A stretch of 64,000 bases of DNA from Pyrobaculum oguniense TE7 (GTDB taxonomy: Archaea; Thermoproteota; Thermoprotei; Thermoproteales; Thermoproteaceae). Positions 26,501 through 34,774 of this stretch are shown in pieces. Within the stretch, counting starts at the first letter, position 1. Each line of letters begins with the position of its first letter. The notes below the pieces were generated by a model. The model did no database searches, had not been told where the DNA came from, and saw only the letters and a program-made list of their open reading frames with translations. The DNA lies in contig CP003316.1 in the NCBI GenBank assembly GCA_000247545.1, forward strand, positions 1,893,233 through 1,957,232, in the 5' to 3' direction. The translations under genes and the position numbers were made by a program.

Positions 26501-27209
26501 GGACAGAGTCGGAAACGCCGAGGAGACGCAGAATTCTGTCAATGTTCTTGCTTGTGGCGCGCAAGATGCTGTCCACGTCGTCGGCGGCGACGTAGTCGAA
26601 TTTAAACGCCTTCAACATGTCGAAGTATTTTGGCAGAAAAGCCGACGTGACGACCAAGACGTCGAACTCGCCCCTCTGCACCGCGTCCAAGACCTCCTTC
26701 TTCTCGCGGTCTGACAAAAGGGAGTGGTAGGCGAGTGCCCTCACCGAGATCCCGGCCCTCTCCGCAAAAACCAGTAGCTTTCTATAAGCCTGGTGGGCCA
26801 ATGCGGAGGTGGGGAAAATCAATAAGGCCTTCTTCCCCTCCTTAGCAACATGAAGGGCGGCGACTAAGACGAAGGTGGTCTTGCCGGAGCCCGTCGGCGC
26901 CACTATGGCGAAGCTCTTCCCCCTTACAAGCCTCCTGGCCCAAAGCCGTTGCGCTCCCCACATGTCGAAGCCTACTACTTTTTTGAAAAATTCTGTAAAC
27001 CCCTCGTAGCCGCGGAGGTAAGCATCTACCCAAGCCAGCCCCTTCAAGACGCGCCTCCTCCTAAGAGCCGCCACTACCTCCCTAATGGACCCGGCCTTAG
27101 TCCCCTCAGGTAGGCACTCTCTGCACGGGAGCCCAAGGACAAGGCGGTCCGACGTGATGGGCCCGCCGCAGTTAGGGCACGTGTGAAGGTACACCACCAA
27201 CGGAACCAC
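23526..27209 (-). CDS. rgy: Reverse gyrase
   Basis: 1227 residues. An N-terminal zinc finger (C11, C14, C29, C32) precedes a helicase-like half with Walker A APTGSGKTTF (about 104-113) and DDVDS (about 225). A topoisomerase IA half begins near residue 605 (MVVESPTKARTIANFFG), and its active-site Tyr lies in GLITYHRTDSTRVS (about 960). It introduces positive supercoils using ATP and is the marker enzyme of hyperthermophiles. No intein is visible; length is normal. The GTG start has TTTTTATTG about 25 bp upstream. Confidence 0.98.
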   Translation of the reverse strand: MVPLVVYLHTCPNCGGPITSDRLVLGLPCRECLPEGTKAGSIREVVAALRRRRVLKGLAWVDAYLRGYEGFTEFFKKVVGFDMWGAQRLWARRLVRGKSFAIVAPTGSGKTTFVLVAALHVAKEGKKALLIFPTSALAHQAYRKLLVFAERAGISVRALAYHSLLSDREKKEVLDAVQRGEFDVLVVTSAFLPKYFDMLKAFKFDYVAADDVDSILRATSKNIDRILRLLGVSDSVLSTALEVINMTKQLRKAEVAGDLKEMERLSQQIAELRAKLHEEARRLRLGIFIASGALAKARRTLRLMLFREILGFDVGGRAEGLRNVVDLYTEASGDVVEQAVELLKRLGPGGIVYVQDRELGMTILERAKAEGLAVEHFFRPRRGVLESFEKGELVALVGLASSRSALVRGIDLPHVIRYVVFVGVPKFRFRVRLEEFSIPAYLTFLYNVRAVLASDLRYKADRLIGQLKRLAPYALSVQEALKKAAEGAELNGFDKHAVEVVKSAVEFVNFLLEREEIRKAIETSTEIRLTYVGGELYVLVPDVTTYIQGSGRTSRLYVGGLSKGLSVMIVDDAKVFQALRRELKLRFDEAEFAHIKEVDLDKVLQEVDRDRRIIRDIMEGRVAPERRSVELMKTVLMVVESPTKARTIANFFGRPSLLVAEGVPIYEVSTGDAVLMITASLGHLYELPTSLDRIEARQREMLLKWFGDFKTDGYDGGQYAVLVKEGAYIPVYNKIWRCRNGVYVDDVDVPPECKPLDVLEAIRNVAVEVDTVLIGTDPDSEGEKIAFDLYVSLRPYVQDIKRVEFHEVTRKAIINALANPREINFSLVKAQIVRRVEDRWIGFGLSKILQNKFQNPNLSAGRVQTPVLGWVVKTYEESLRNRMYNVDLQLEEGELRIQIPREALDVLRKKKRVAIKLAGREVRSINPPPPYTTDELLRDAVARLGLSADAAMRIAQDLFESGLITYHRTDSTRVSAAGVAIAREYIAKRFGEDLFKPRTWGEEKEGAHEAIRPTRPIDVEELRGLVNAGVIQLAIRPTRAHYQLYDLIFRRFMASQMGPSTVEVAKYQLEIDGYVVDIERVVGIKEMGFQTLYQVSRVEPELSTGTIDVVIKRYRVVRRILSQAEVLALMRQRGIGRPSTYARILQVLSKRYYVYVTGRTKLMVPTKRGIEVYHYLEETFGPLVAEERTRLIESHMDMIEEGKAKYDDVLNELFTEFRKEILPHLSA

Positions 27210-27316
27210 AAAACCCCAGTTGTTTAGGCAATAAAAAGGTTTGGACAGCCCGGCGTTCTCACGGGCCTATTATTGTAACAATACTCAACTTTATATAGGG
27301 GAGGCAAGTAGGGCGA

Positions 27317-27718
27317 ATGGAAAAAATAATTCAATGGGTGGAGACGTTTAACAGCATTGCCCGAAACGAGAACAACTTCCACAGCTTCTCCATAGAGAAA
27401 GGCGAGGACTTCGTCGACGCAGTACTCACACTAGAGGAGATTACGCGGGTCGAGGACTGCAGAGGCGGCGCCTACGCCACCGCCGCCGTAGCTATGAGAG
27501 GCGGCAGAGCCGTGCTGGAGATGTCCTCTGGCAGGTACAAGAAGTGCCCAGCCCCCGGCGGATACACGGCTGAGTACACCGCAGGCGCCGTGGAGAAGAT
27601 AGACCTAGGCGACGACCCCGAACTGATAGGCTTCGTAAAGTCGATAAAAAACGAGGGCGACCTTGTGGCTTTGATAGAGGCGGTCCTCCAGACTGCGGCA
27701 ACCCCCTCTAGCCAATAG
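27317..27718 (+). CDS. Hypothetical protein
   Basis: 133 residues, acidic, soluble, no recognised family. It contains [20 protein letters not shown] and [20 protein letters not shown], giving two cysteines in the middle. A strong TATA box (CTTTATATAGG, about 27290-27300) precedes the ATG at leaderless spacing, so expression is likely. The 3' end overlaps the convergent macro-domain gene by 11 bp. Confidence 0.7.
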   Translation: MEKIIQWVETFNSIARNENNFHSFSIEKGEDFVDAVLTLEEITRVEDCRGGAYATAAVAMRGGRAVLEMSSGRYKKCPAPGGYTAEYTAGAVEKIDLGDDPELIGFVKSIKNEGDLVALIEAVLQTAATPSSQ

Positions 27719-28244
27719 TCTTTTTAAATACCTCGACGAATTTTTGAAAGGCCTCCTCGCCGTAGAGCACCACCATAATCCTCCGCACCGACCTCAGCTG
27801 CGGCGCCGCTTCTTTTATCGCCTGGGCCATCTGCAAAGCCGCCGCGTCGTATGGACAGCCGAAAATCCCAGTGCTTATGGCGGGGAACGCTATTGACAAC
27901 AAGCCCAGCTCCTCGGCCTTGCGCAGGGCGTTTCTCACAGCCTCGCCCAGCTTCTCAATCGGCTCAACGCCGCAACGCGGCCCCACGGCGTGGATCACGT
28001 ACTTGGCCCTCAGCCTCCCCGCAGACGTCACCGCAACCCCGCCAACCGGCACAGGGCCGTGGCGCCTAACCCACTCCCTGCTCTCCTCCTGTATGACTGC
28101 CCCGCCCTTCCGCACAATAGCCCCGGCGACGCCGCCGCCGTGTTCTAGGTATGAGTTGGCGGCGTTGACAATAGCGTCGGCCTCCACCTCAGTTATGTCC
28201 CCCTTCATTAAGACCACCTCTACCCCACTTACCTTAAACTCCAT
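27708..28244 (-). CDS. Macro-domain protein (ADP-ribose binding / deacylase type)
   Basis: 178 residues from the ATG at 28244. The frame is open to 28298, but TTGTTAAAACC about 24 bp before 28244 is a TATA box and macro proteins usually begin just before this point. Motifs: [20 protein letters not shown], then [11 protein letters not shown] (the ligand loop), and [12 protein letters not shown] (phosphate loop). This is a single-domain macro protein like those that remove ADP-ribose from proteins or act on O-acetyl-ADP-ribose. Cytoplasmic; no partner gene nearby. Confidence 0.92.
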   Translation of the reverse strand: MEFKVSGVEVVLMKGDITEVEADAIVNAANSYLEHGGGVAGAIVRKGGAVIQEESREWVRRHGPVPVGGVAVTSAGRLRAKYVIHAVGPRCGVEPIEKLGEAVRNALRKAEELGLLSIAFPAISTGIFGCPYDAAALQMAQAIKEAAPQLRSVRRIMVVLYGEEAFQKFVEVFKKTIG

Positions 28245-28368
28245 ACAGGTGGGAGCGCACCTGGTTTTAACAATTTCAGCGCAAATCATCCCGCTCATGG
28301 TCGCACAGGGGCTAGCTCATCACCAGCATCTGGTGGCAATATGTAAATATGTACCAAATTGATTTTAT

Positions 28369-30027
28369 GTGCCTCTACATTTCGACGTTGCGTTGCTCCA
28401 TGCGCCAAGCGTCTACGATTTTAGAAATTTGAGACGTGTCCACTACGGGCCTATCAGCGACGTGATACCGTCTAGGCCCGTGTTCGACATGTACCCCGTG
28501 GGCTTTACCCACATTGCCTCTTACCTGGAGAAGAGGGGGGTGAAAACCGGCATTTTCAACATAGCGGCGAGGATGCTCAACGAGCCCGGCCTAGATGTCC
28601 CCAAGCTTATCAAAGGCATAAAGGCCGCCCTATACGCGGTGGATATCCACTGGCTCGTACACGCCCACGGAGCAGTGGAGGTGGCTAAGCTGGTAAAGGA
28701 GGTACACGGCGCGCCTGTGGCGGTCGGCGGCTTCTCAGCTACGTACTACTGGCGGGAGATACTGGAGAAGTACCCCTTCATCGACTTCGTGGTTCTAGGC
28801 GACACAACGGAGCCTGTGATGTACCAACTGCTCCACGCCGTGGAGGGCGGGGACCGGGAGAGACTCTACGAAATCCCCAACCTAGCGTTTAGAGACGGGG
28901 ATAAAATAGTCAACACGGGCATTCGGTATGTCCCCCAGGAGCTGGACGACTTGAAGCCCGACTACACAGCAGTGGCCCGGGCGATGATCAGAAGCGGTAT
29001 TAGGAACTCGCTGCCCTGGAGTACCTTTTTCAAGCACCCAATAGCCGCCGTTATCTCGTACAAGGGGTGCCCCCTCAACTGCCTAGCCTGCGGGGGGAGC
29101 AACTACACGTACAGGGCAGTCTTCGGCAGAGGAGGGCTAGGCCGGAAGAGCCCCCGGACCTTGGTGGAGGAGTTCAGGGAGATAACTGATTGGCTTAAAG
29201 TCCCTGTGTTCTTCGTCGGCGACCTGCAGTACCTAGGGAGGAGGTACCTGGAGGAGTTTACAGAGCTACTGAGGCGGGAGAAGCCCAGCGTAGAGCTCAT
29301 ATTCGAGTTCTTCACGCCGCCGCCGCGGGAGGTGCTCAGCCTATACAGAAGGGCGGGGGACGTGGTGTACCTCCAGATATCCCCCGAGTCCCACGACGAG
29401 GATATTAGAAAACACTATGGGAGGCCCTACGACAACTCCAGCCTCTTGAAATTTATAAAAAGCGCCGCAGAGCTCCGTTTTGAGCGGGTCGACCTCTACT
29501 TCATGGTGGGCCTGCCCATGCAGACCCCCGAAAACGTGAAGGGGCTGGGCGACTTCTTCTTAGAGCTGGCAAAACACGGCGGCGGAGCCCTCAACGCCTT
29601 TGTAGCGCCCCTCGCCCCCTTTGTAGATCCCGGGAGCCCCGCCTTCCATAACCCCTCGAAATACGGCTACGTCTTACTGGCCAAAAGCTTCGAGGAGCAC
29701 AGAAGGCTCCTCCTCGCCGAGAGGTGGTACATGATGCTGAACTACGAGACGACAACCATGACCAGGAGCCAAATCGCCGAGGCGACATACAACGCTGTGG
29801 AGAGCCTAGCAAAGGCTAAATACGCCGCGGGGGTTATAGACGACAAATACCTCGACGCCATCTTAGAGACTGTCAAAAACGCGAGAAACGGCGTACCGCC
29901 CGCGGGGTTGAACTCTAAAGAAACAGTTAGAGAAGAGGAGTTGTACCCAAAAAAGTTCTGGATCTCGTACCTAACCCCCCGCTCTGTCGCCGAGATAATA
30001 AGGTATTCGCTAGGAAGGTTCACGTAG
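28369..30027 (+). CDS. B12-binding-domain radical SAM protein
   Basis: 552 residues. The N-terminal 190 residues form a Rossmann-like B12-binding-type domain (VALLHAPSVYDFR, YPVGFTHIASYLEKRG, AVGGFSATYY). The radical SAM core has the CxxxCxxC cluster in YKGCPLNCLACGGSNYTYRA (about residues 225-244), then VFFVGDLQYLGRRY and VYLQISPESHDEDIRKHYGR. It resembles the Ta0216-type B12/radical SAM family, whose reaction is not known to me. The GTG at 28369 lies about 22 bp after a TATA-like GTAAATATG. Confidence 0.85.
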   Translation: MPLHFDVALLHAPSVYDFRNLRRVHYGPISDVIPSRPVFDMYPVGFTHIASYLEKRGVKTGIFNIAARMLNEPGLDVPKLIKGIKAALYAVDIHWLVHAHGAVEVAKLVKEVHGAPVAVGGFSATYYWREILEKYPFIDFVVLGDTTEPVMYQLLHAVEGGDRERLYEIPNLAFRDGDKIVNTGIRYVPQELDDLKPDYTAVARAMIRSGIRNSLPWSTFFKHPIAAVISYKGCPLNCLACGGSNYTYRAVFGRGGLGRKSPRTLVEEFREITDWLKVPVFFVGDLQYLGRRYLEEFTELLRREKPSVELIFEFFTPPPREVLSLYRRAGDVVYLQISPESHDEDIRKHYGRPYDNSSLLKFIKSAAELRFERVDLYFMVGLPMQTPENVKGLGDFFLELAKHGGGALNAFVAPLAPFVDPGSPAFHNPSKYGYVLLAKSFEEHRRLLLAERWYMMLNYETTTMTRSQIAEATYNAVESLAKAKYAAGVIDDKYLDAILETVKNARNGVPPAGLNSKETVREEELYPKKFWISYLTPRSVAEIIRYSLGRFT

Positions 30028-30108
30028 CGCGTTCTTTACTTTCAGCGTACTCTCTCCCCTATACTTAATATTAGTGGTGCTCATATACATTATTGAAAAT
30101 AGGACTAT

Positions 30109-31767
30109 GTGTTTGTAATTGGGCCGAGGCCGCCTGTAAAGGCCGAGCGGGTAGACTTAATCCCCCTAGTGAGGAGGGGCTTTGTGTACGCAGAGGCGGG
30201 CGGCGCCGTGTGGCGCATATGCGAGCCGGCTGGGGACAGAGATCTGCTGAGAGCTAAGCTGGTGTCGAAGGGGTATAAGGTGTCCCAGTCCTACATACCC
30301 CCGTCTGTGCGGCCCTACCTAGAGGGCAAGAGGCAGCCGAAGCTCGGCGGCCGCGTCGCCGCGGTCTACACTGAGGGCGGAGAGACGCGGTGGCTTATGG
30401 AAGGCGAGATCGGCGTGGGGTGCCCGCCGGCTGACTACGTGGCTTACTGGGGCGAGAGGCCGAGATGCCCCGGCGTTTTGGTAGACCTCAAGAAGATGTA
30501 CAGAAGGGGCTTGTGGGCCGAGGCGGCTGAGAGGTTCGGCGACGGCTGGCTCCTAAAGGCGCTGAGGAGGAGGCCGGAGGACGTGCTGGAGGCCGCCTAC
30601 GCCCTGGCCGTCGAGGCGGTCAGCTTCTTGGAGGCGCTGGCCGCGGCGACGGGGATAGGCGTAGACGCAATCCTGGCCGTCTTCGAGACCAACTCAGTGG
30701 CGGCGCTGGCTGAGGCGGTCTTCCACTTCGAGGCGGAAAGGCGGGGCTACGTCCTGGAGGACTCGCGGCGGCTTTTCGACATGCCCTACTTCGACATGGC
30801 CAGGGGCAGGGCGCCTGGGGTGTACAGGAGGGTGGCGGAGCTGGACTTCAAGTCCCTCTTCCCCTCCCTCGTGGTTAAGTACGGCATAGACCCCACTACG
30901 GCAAGGCCCTGCGCGGAGGGCTTGCCGGCGGGGCCTCTTGGGAGGTACTGCTTCGACGGCGGGCCCGTCGCCTATGTGGTGAGGAGGTGGCTGGAGGCCA
31001 GGCTTGCCGCGGCGGACAAGGCTCTGTCTGACGGGCTTAAGTGGCTCATGAACGCGGGCATCGGGGCCTGGGGCAAGGCGGGGTGGGGGATCATATGCGA
31101 GCCGTGCCTCCTCGCAGTGAGATCGGAGGCGGCACGACTCTTCGACGAGGCTTGGAGGAGGTTTTCCCCGATATACGGCGACACAGACTCCGTATACGTC
31201 GAGGAGGAGAAGGCGGGGGAAGTGCTCCGGTGGGGCTCCTCACTGGGCGGCCTGAGGCTGGAGCTCAAGGGGGTTTGGGACGTCTTCGTGCTGGCGCGGG
31301 CGAAGGGCGGCGGCGTTGCTGAGAAGAACTACGTAAAGGCCAAGGGGGATCGCTGGGAGGTAAAGGGAGGCTTGCTGAGGCCACACGACCTCCCCCTAGC
31401 TGTGAGGCTTAGGTACAGGGAGGTGGTGGAGGCGGCGGCCGGCGGCGGAGATCCGCTCGGAGCCGCGGTGAAGATAGTCAAGGAGGCTCCCCCCGAGCAG
31501 CTCTTCGTCTACAAGCCCGTCTGGAGGCGGAGGCTCGGCGAGGTGGAGAGGGAGACCCCCCTCCACGTGGCGGCGCGGTACCTGGCCGGGAGGTGTAGAT
31601 GCGACCCGGTGGACGTGTTCTACCTCCCCGGCGACGGCGTGGTATACGTCCCCTGGGCCGCTGTGGACAAGAGGTTGAGGACAAGGCCGGCGCGGGCGGA
31701 GGAGGTTAGGCGGGCCGCCGTGGAGTACGTGGGGAGGCTGTGGAAGCTACGGGCCCTGGCCCCGTGA
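30109..31767 (+). CDS. Short family B DNA polymerase (PolB2-like) with intact catalytic carboxylates
   Basis: 552 residues, much shorter than replicative PolB (about 780). Motif A is ELDFKSLFPSLVVKYG with Asp at 246, and motif C is IYGDTDSVYV with D358 and D360. In the motif B position KWLMNAGIGAWGKAGWG (from K311) replaces the usual K-x-x-x-N-S-x-Y-G. I see no convincing 3'-5' exonuclease motifs in the first 240 residues. It resembles archaeal PolB2/Dpo2, a group often described as having damaged active sites; here the metal-binding Asp residues are all present. A translesion or repair polymerase is plausible. The stop overlaps the next gene by GTGA. Confidence 0.75.
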   Translation: MFVIGPRPPVKAERVDLIPLVRRGFVYAEAGGAVWRICEPAGDRDLLRAKLVSKGYKVSQSYIPPSVRPYLEGKRQPKLGGRVAAVYTEGGETRWLMEGEIGVGCPPADYVAYWGERPRCPGVLVDLKKMYRRGLWAEAAERFGDGWLLKALRRRPEDVLEAAYALAVEAVSFLEALAAATGIGVDAILAVFETNSVAALAEAVFHFEAERRGYVLEDSRRLFDMPYFDMARGRAPGVYRRVAELDFKSLFPSLVVKYGIDPTTARPCAEGLPAGPLGRYCFDGGPVAYVVRRWLEARLAAADKALSDGLKWLMNAGIGAWGKAGWGIICEPCLLAVRSEAARLFDEAWRRFSPIYGDTDSVYVEEEKAGEVLRWGSSLGGLRLELKGVWDVFVLARAKGGGVAEKNYVKAKGDRWEVKGGLLRPHDLPLAVRLRYREVVEAAAGGGDPLGAAVKIVKEAPPEQLFVYKPVWRRRLGEVERETPLHVAARYLAGRCRCDPVDVFYLPGDGVVYVPWAAVDKRLRTRPARAEEVRRAAVEYVGRLWKLRALAP

Positions 31768-32228
31768 CCACCCACGGCTTTGTGAGGGCAGGCGACGTGC
31801 TGAGGGCGGCCGCCATTGCGCAGAGCCGCGGCGGGGAGGTGGACTTCTGGACTCTCTACAGGCTGTGGGGCACATATGCGGTCGCCGTGCTGGAGGCGGC
31901 CCAGCTCTGGGGAGTCCTCAAGTGGGCCCGGGAAGACGACCCAAAGGCCCGGGTGGCGTACCGCCTCGCGCCGCGGGGAGCCGCCCTGCTCAGATCCGCC
32001 GAGATCCGCTGCTCCGTTGACGCATATGCGCTCCGGGGGAGGATAAGGCTGTTGACCCCCTTCGGCGCTCTTGAGGTGCCGCTCGACCCGGGCCACCTCC
32101 TCTCCGCCGCTTACAAGCTGGCGGAGGGCTGTGGGGCGAGCCCGCGGGAGCTCTACGCCGAGGTGAAGGCCGTAGCGGAGAGGGCCGCCAAGGCCGCCCG
32201 GGGGCTTGAGAAGTGGCTCCTCGGCTAG
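31764..32228 (+). CDS. Polymerase-linked small protein, possible winged helix
   Basis: 154 residues from the GTG at 31764, which overlaps the polymerase TGA. Helical, basic, with DFWTLYRLWGTYAVAVLEAA then WGVLKWAREDDPKARVAYRL, which could be a winged-helix, and a helical C-terminus. No known family recognised. The 4-bp coupling to the polymerase suggests an accessory subunit or a regulator of it. The stop shares CTAG with the convergent XdhC-type gene. Confidence 0.65.
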   Translation: MTTHGFVRAGDVLRAAAIAQSRGGEVDFWTLYRLWGTYAVAVLEAAQLWGVLKWAREDDPKARVAYRLAPRGAALLRSAEIRCSVDAYALRGRIRLLTPFGALEVPLDPGHLLSAAYKLAEGCGASPRELYAEVKAVAERAAKAARGLEKWLLG

Positions 32229-33007
32229 CTGGGGGGTCTCCACTCGCACCGGTATTTAGACAAGTCTTCGCCCTCGCCAAGCGCCACGCTCCGCGGGTTT
32301 TTCACCTCCCTCATCGGCTTGCCTGTACCTCCTCTGAAGTACATCACAACTTCGGCGACTATGCTCACTGCTATCTCCCCGGCGGTTTTAGCCCCGATGT
32401 CCAAGCCGGCGGGCGATCTAAGTCTCTTGTCGATCTCCGCCGGCGGAATCCCCCTCCGCTCCAGCTCCCTTATCACAAGGGCGGCCCTCTTCTGGCTGGC
32501 CAAGAGGGCCACGTAGCCGGCGCCTCTTCTGAGGGCCAGCTCAGCCACGTCGACGTCTGAGGGATGGCCGCCCTCGTTGGCGATAACCACCGCCGAGCCC
32601 TCCCAGAGGAAGTCCCCAAGCTCCTCCAAGCCGCCGGAGTGCTGAGCCGCCTCCGATCTGTGCCCAATAGCCACCACGTTAAAGCCGGCCGCTGTAGCCA
32701 CCTGCGACACCTTCTTCGCAACTTCGCCAAAGCCCACCGCGACGAGGGTAGGCCTTACTAAAACCACCTCTGCCGAGACGTATAAATCCCCTATCTTCCC
32801 CTCGAACTTCTCCCCCTGCTTCTCTAACCTCGGCAACTCCCTCACCACAGAACTGGGCAAAAAACCGAGGAGGGCCCTCCCATCGGCAACTATGTCAACC
32901 ACCCAACGCCTCCCATCGTAGGCCCTCACCAACACGGCGGTAGGCCCCAGGCGCGCGGCCACGTCGAGAGCCCTCAGGACGTCGCATACAGACACGGCAT
33001 GTGCCAC
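32225..33007 (-). CDS. XdhC/CoxI-family protein
   Basis: 260 residues. The C-terminal SPAGLDIGAKTAGEIAVSIV block (about 203-222) is the hallmark of XdhC/CoxF-type proteins, which help insert or sulfurate molybdenum cofactor in hydroxylases. Before it lies a Rossmann-like domain (PTLVAVGFGEVAKKVSQVAT, then VVIANEGGHPSDVDVAELAL). No molybdenum hydroxylase gene is in the window, so its client is elsewhere. GTG start at 33007. Confidence 0.85.
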   Translation of the reverse strand: MAHAVSVCDVLRALDVAARLGPTAVLVRAYDGRRWVVDIVADGRALLGFLPSSVVRELPRLEKQGEKFEGKIGDLYVSAEVVLVRPTLVAVGFGEVAKKVSQVATAAGFNVVAIGHRSEAAQHSGGLEELGDFLWEGSAVVIANEGGHPSDVDVAELALRRGAGYVALLASQKRAALVIRELERRGIPPAEIDKRLRSPAGLDIGAKTAGEIAVSIVAEVVMYFRGGTGKPMREVKNPRSVALGEGEDLSKYRCEWRPPS

Positions 33008-33057
33008 GTATTACAATAAAAAGTTTCACGACTGGGCGTCGTATAGCGCCGACGCTA

Positions 33058-33210
33058 ATGGCCTTCACCGACCCCTACGGCTAGTACATCGCGATGTTCG
33101 ACGGCAGGCCCATCTTCCACGAGAGACAGCAACAGGCGTCCCCAGCGCCAAGCTTCGACAGTGCGCCGGCGACAAAACCGCTGGAGAAGGCCCAAGAGAA
33201 TTCCCTTTAA
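33058..33210 (+). pseudogene. Possible decayed short ORF
   Basis: Within a 264-bp gap an ATG at 33058 opens MAFTDPYG, meets a TAG at 33082-33084, and continues in frame with YIAMFDGRPIFHERQQQASP to a TAA at 33208-33210. The DPYGxYIAMFDGRPIFHE run looks protein-like. It may be a small gene with one nonsense mutation or chance. No family recognised. Confidence 0.25.
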
Positions 33211-33271
33211 CCTCGCTGCGCTACTGCGCTCTCAGGGCATCATGTTTTATAAACCTCCATTTGTTCTTTAC

Positions 33272-33712
33272 GTGAGACGCGAAGCCGCCTTTTGGATCAA
33301 GGAGGCTTGGTCTGACCTCTGCACGGCCAAGATCCTGCATGGGGCGAGGAGGTGGAACGCCTCTGCGTTTTTTAGCCAACAAGCCGTGGAGAAGGCGTTG
33401 AAGAGCCTCTACTTTGTGGTGTTGCGGAGGGAGCCTCCCAAGACACATGTCTTGACTGAGCTCTACCGCGAGCTGAGGGCGGCTGGGTTTCGGCTAGGCC
33501 CAGAGCTTGAGGAGGGGGTGGCAGAGCTCAACAAGTTCTACTCCGTGTCAAGATATCCAGACGCCGCCGCCGGCCAGCCCTACGAGGCTGTGACTAGGCG
33601 CGACGCCGAGCGATCGCTGGAAATCGCGGCGCAGGTGGTGGAGCTCGCCGAGGAGTTCCTGAGGTCGGCGGGGTATGAGGGCACCCCCCAGGATATTAGA
33701 GATTGTCGATAG
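33272..33712 (+). CDS. HEPN-domain protein of a HEPN/MNT pair
   Basis: 146 residues from the GTG at 33272; TTTTATAAACC at 33244-33254 is about 24 bp upstream, so longer starts at 33161 or 33242 are less likely. Helical HEPN features: AAFWIKEAWSDLCTAKILHG, then SAFFSQQAVEKALKSLYFVV, and SVSRYPDAAAGQPYEAVTRR near the C-terminus. In the two-gene HEPN/MNT systems the HEPN protein is the RNase-type toxin. It overlaps the nucleotidyltransferase gene by 38 bp. Confidence 0.85.
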   Translation: MRREAAFWIKEAWSDLCTAKILHGARRWNASAFFSQQAVEKALKSLYFVVLRREPPKTHVLTELYRELRAAGFRLGPELEEGVAELNKFYSVSRYPDAAAGQPYEAVTRRDAERSLEIAAQVVELAEEFLRSAGYEGTPQDIRDCR

Positions 33713-34007
33713 GTTCATAAAAGGCCTCGAGGAGGCCGGCTTCAGAGTAGTCGAGGCGTATCTGTTCGGCTCCTATGCCAGAGGGGATTGGCTCGAGGAA
33801 AGCGACGTCGACTTGGTGGTAGTTTCGCCAGACTTCGAGGGGACGAGGTGGCTCGACCGCCTCGACCTGGCGGCCAAGATCTGGCTGAGGCTTGGGCTGG
33901 AGAAGTGGGTGGAGGTGTTTCCATACACACCGGAGGAGTTTGAAGAGGCTAAACAAAGGAGCGTTGCACTTAGAGACGCCGAGAGGTACTGGATAAAAGT
34001 CAGGTAA
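33675..34007 (+). CDS. MNT-type minimal nucleotidyltransferase, HEPN antitoxin partner
   Basis: 110 residues. It has the nucleotidyltransferase motif FGSYARGDWLEESDVDLVVV (about 31-50) with both active-site Asp residues, and a later VFPYTPEEFEEAKQRS. MNT proteins of this type neutralise HEPN toxins, in studied cases by AMP transfer. Overlapping genes imply co-translation. The 3' end overlaps the convergent Rieske gene by 8 bp. Confidence 0.88.
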   Translation: MRAPPRILEIVDRFIKGLEEAGFRVVEAYLFGSYARGDWLEESDVDLVVVSPDFEGTRWLDRLDLAAKIWLRLGLEKWVEVFPYTPEEFEEAKQRSVALRDAERYWIKVR

Positions 34008-34290
34008 AGACTATGTATTCTCCCTCAACCCTGTAGCTTATCTTTCTTAGAGGCTCTGCTGTCAGCTCCGGCGTCAAGGAGGCGCCGGTCCTTAGGTCGA
34101 ACTTGCACCAGTGGCATGTACACACTATGTGATCCCCTTCCAGCTGCCCCGCAGTGGTGAAGTTACAAAACGCGTGGGGGCATTCGTCCCTGTAGACGTA
34201 GACCTCTCCTCCTCTCCTAACCACAAACGCCTCAAGCTCCGGAATAGGCACAATGGCCACCTCCGGCAGATCTCTAATCTTTATCTTCAT
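34000..34290 (-). CDS. Rieske-type [2Fe-2S] ferredoxin
   Basis: 96 residues from the ATG at 34290 (CCTTTTAAAAACCC about 24 bp upstream). Rieske ligands: CPH (C-x-H, about 37-39) and CTCHWCKFDLRTG (C-x-x-H, about 57-60). The domain stands alone, as in ferredoxin components of dioxygenases or soluble electron carriers. No signal or membrane helix, so cytoplasmic. A second stand-alone Rieske is at 40045-40395. Confidence 0.88.
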   Translation of the reverse strand: MKIKIRDLPEVAIVPIPELEAFVVRRGGEVYVYRDECPHAFCNFTTAGQLEGDHIVCTCHWCKFDLRTGASLTPELTAEPLRKISYRVEGEYIVFT

Positions 34291-34375
34291 TAACAACGCC
34301 CCGATGGGTTTTTAAAAGGCTTCCGCCCCCGGAGGTAGCTTGCACAGAGGAACCCGCGGCGCGGCCATCGCAACA

Positions 34376-34774
34376 TTAGATAAAGTAGACCACCTCCTCC
34401 AGCTCCCTGTTTCTTTTCACAACTCTTTCCAGCTCCGCCTCTCTTCTAAAGTAGGCCTTGACGCCGAGGAGACGCGCCAGGGCTATGGCGTAGCAGTCGC
34501 CTATAGCCACCGCGTTTTTACACTTGCACTCGGCGGCGGCTCGGTGGAGCTCAAGCCTATCCACCACTTTGAAGACCCGCGACTTGGTTAGCAGATCCAC
34601 GACCCTACTCGCCGCCTTCGCCCCCGCCCGCCTGCGCAACACGTACTCAACCTCGGCTGGGTTCACGGCGGATATGTACGGGATCAGACGACCCGATACG
34701 ATCTCCCTTTCCACGTCGGCCAGCTCGCCGTCGAGAATACCGAGGACAACCCCCGTGTCAAGAACCGCCCTCAT
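34376..34774 (-). CDS. PIN-domain ribonuclease toxin, VapC-like
   Basis: 132 residues. PIN acidic positions are seen in AVLDTGVVLGILDGE (D6), in NPAEVEYVLRRRAG (Glu), and in AVAIGDCYAIALARLLGVKA (Asp about 93). The length is typical of VapC. It is preceded by and overlaps by 17 bp a frameshifted antitoxin gene on the same strand. Without a working antitoxin the toxin may be silent, inactive or controlled by another protein. Confidence 0.85.
   Translation of the reverse strand: MRAVLDTGVVLGILDGELADVEREIVSGRLIPYISAVNPAEVEYVLRRRAGAKAASRVVDLLTKSRVFKVVDRLELHRAAAECKCKNAVAIGDCYAIALARLLGVKAYFRREAELERVVKRNRELEEVVYFI

Noticed and set aside
31620-32249. 209-codon minus-strand open frame across the polymerase partner
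   Set aside because: It covers parts of three real genes in antisense, with no TATA box or family resemblance.
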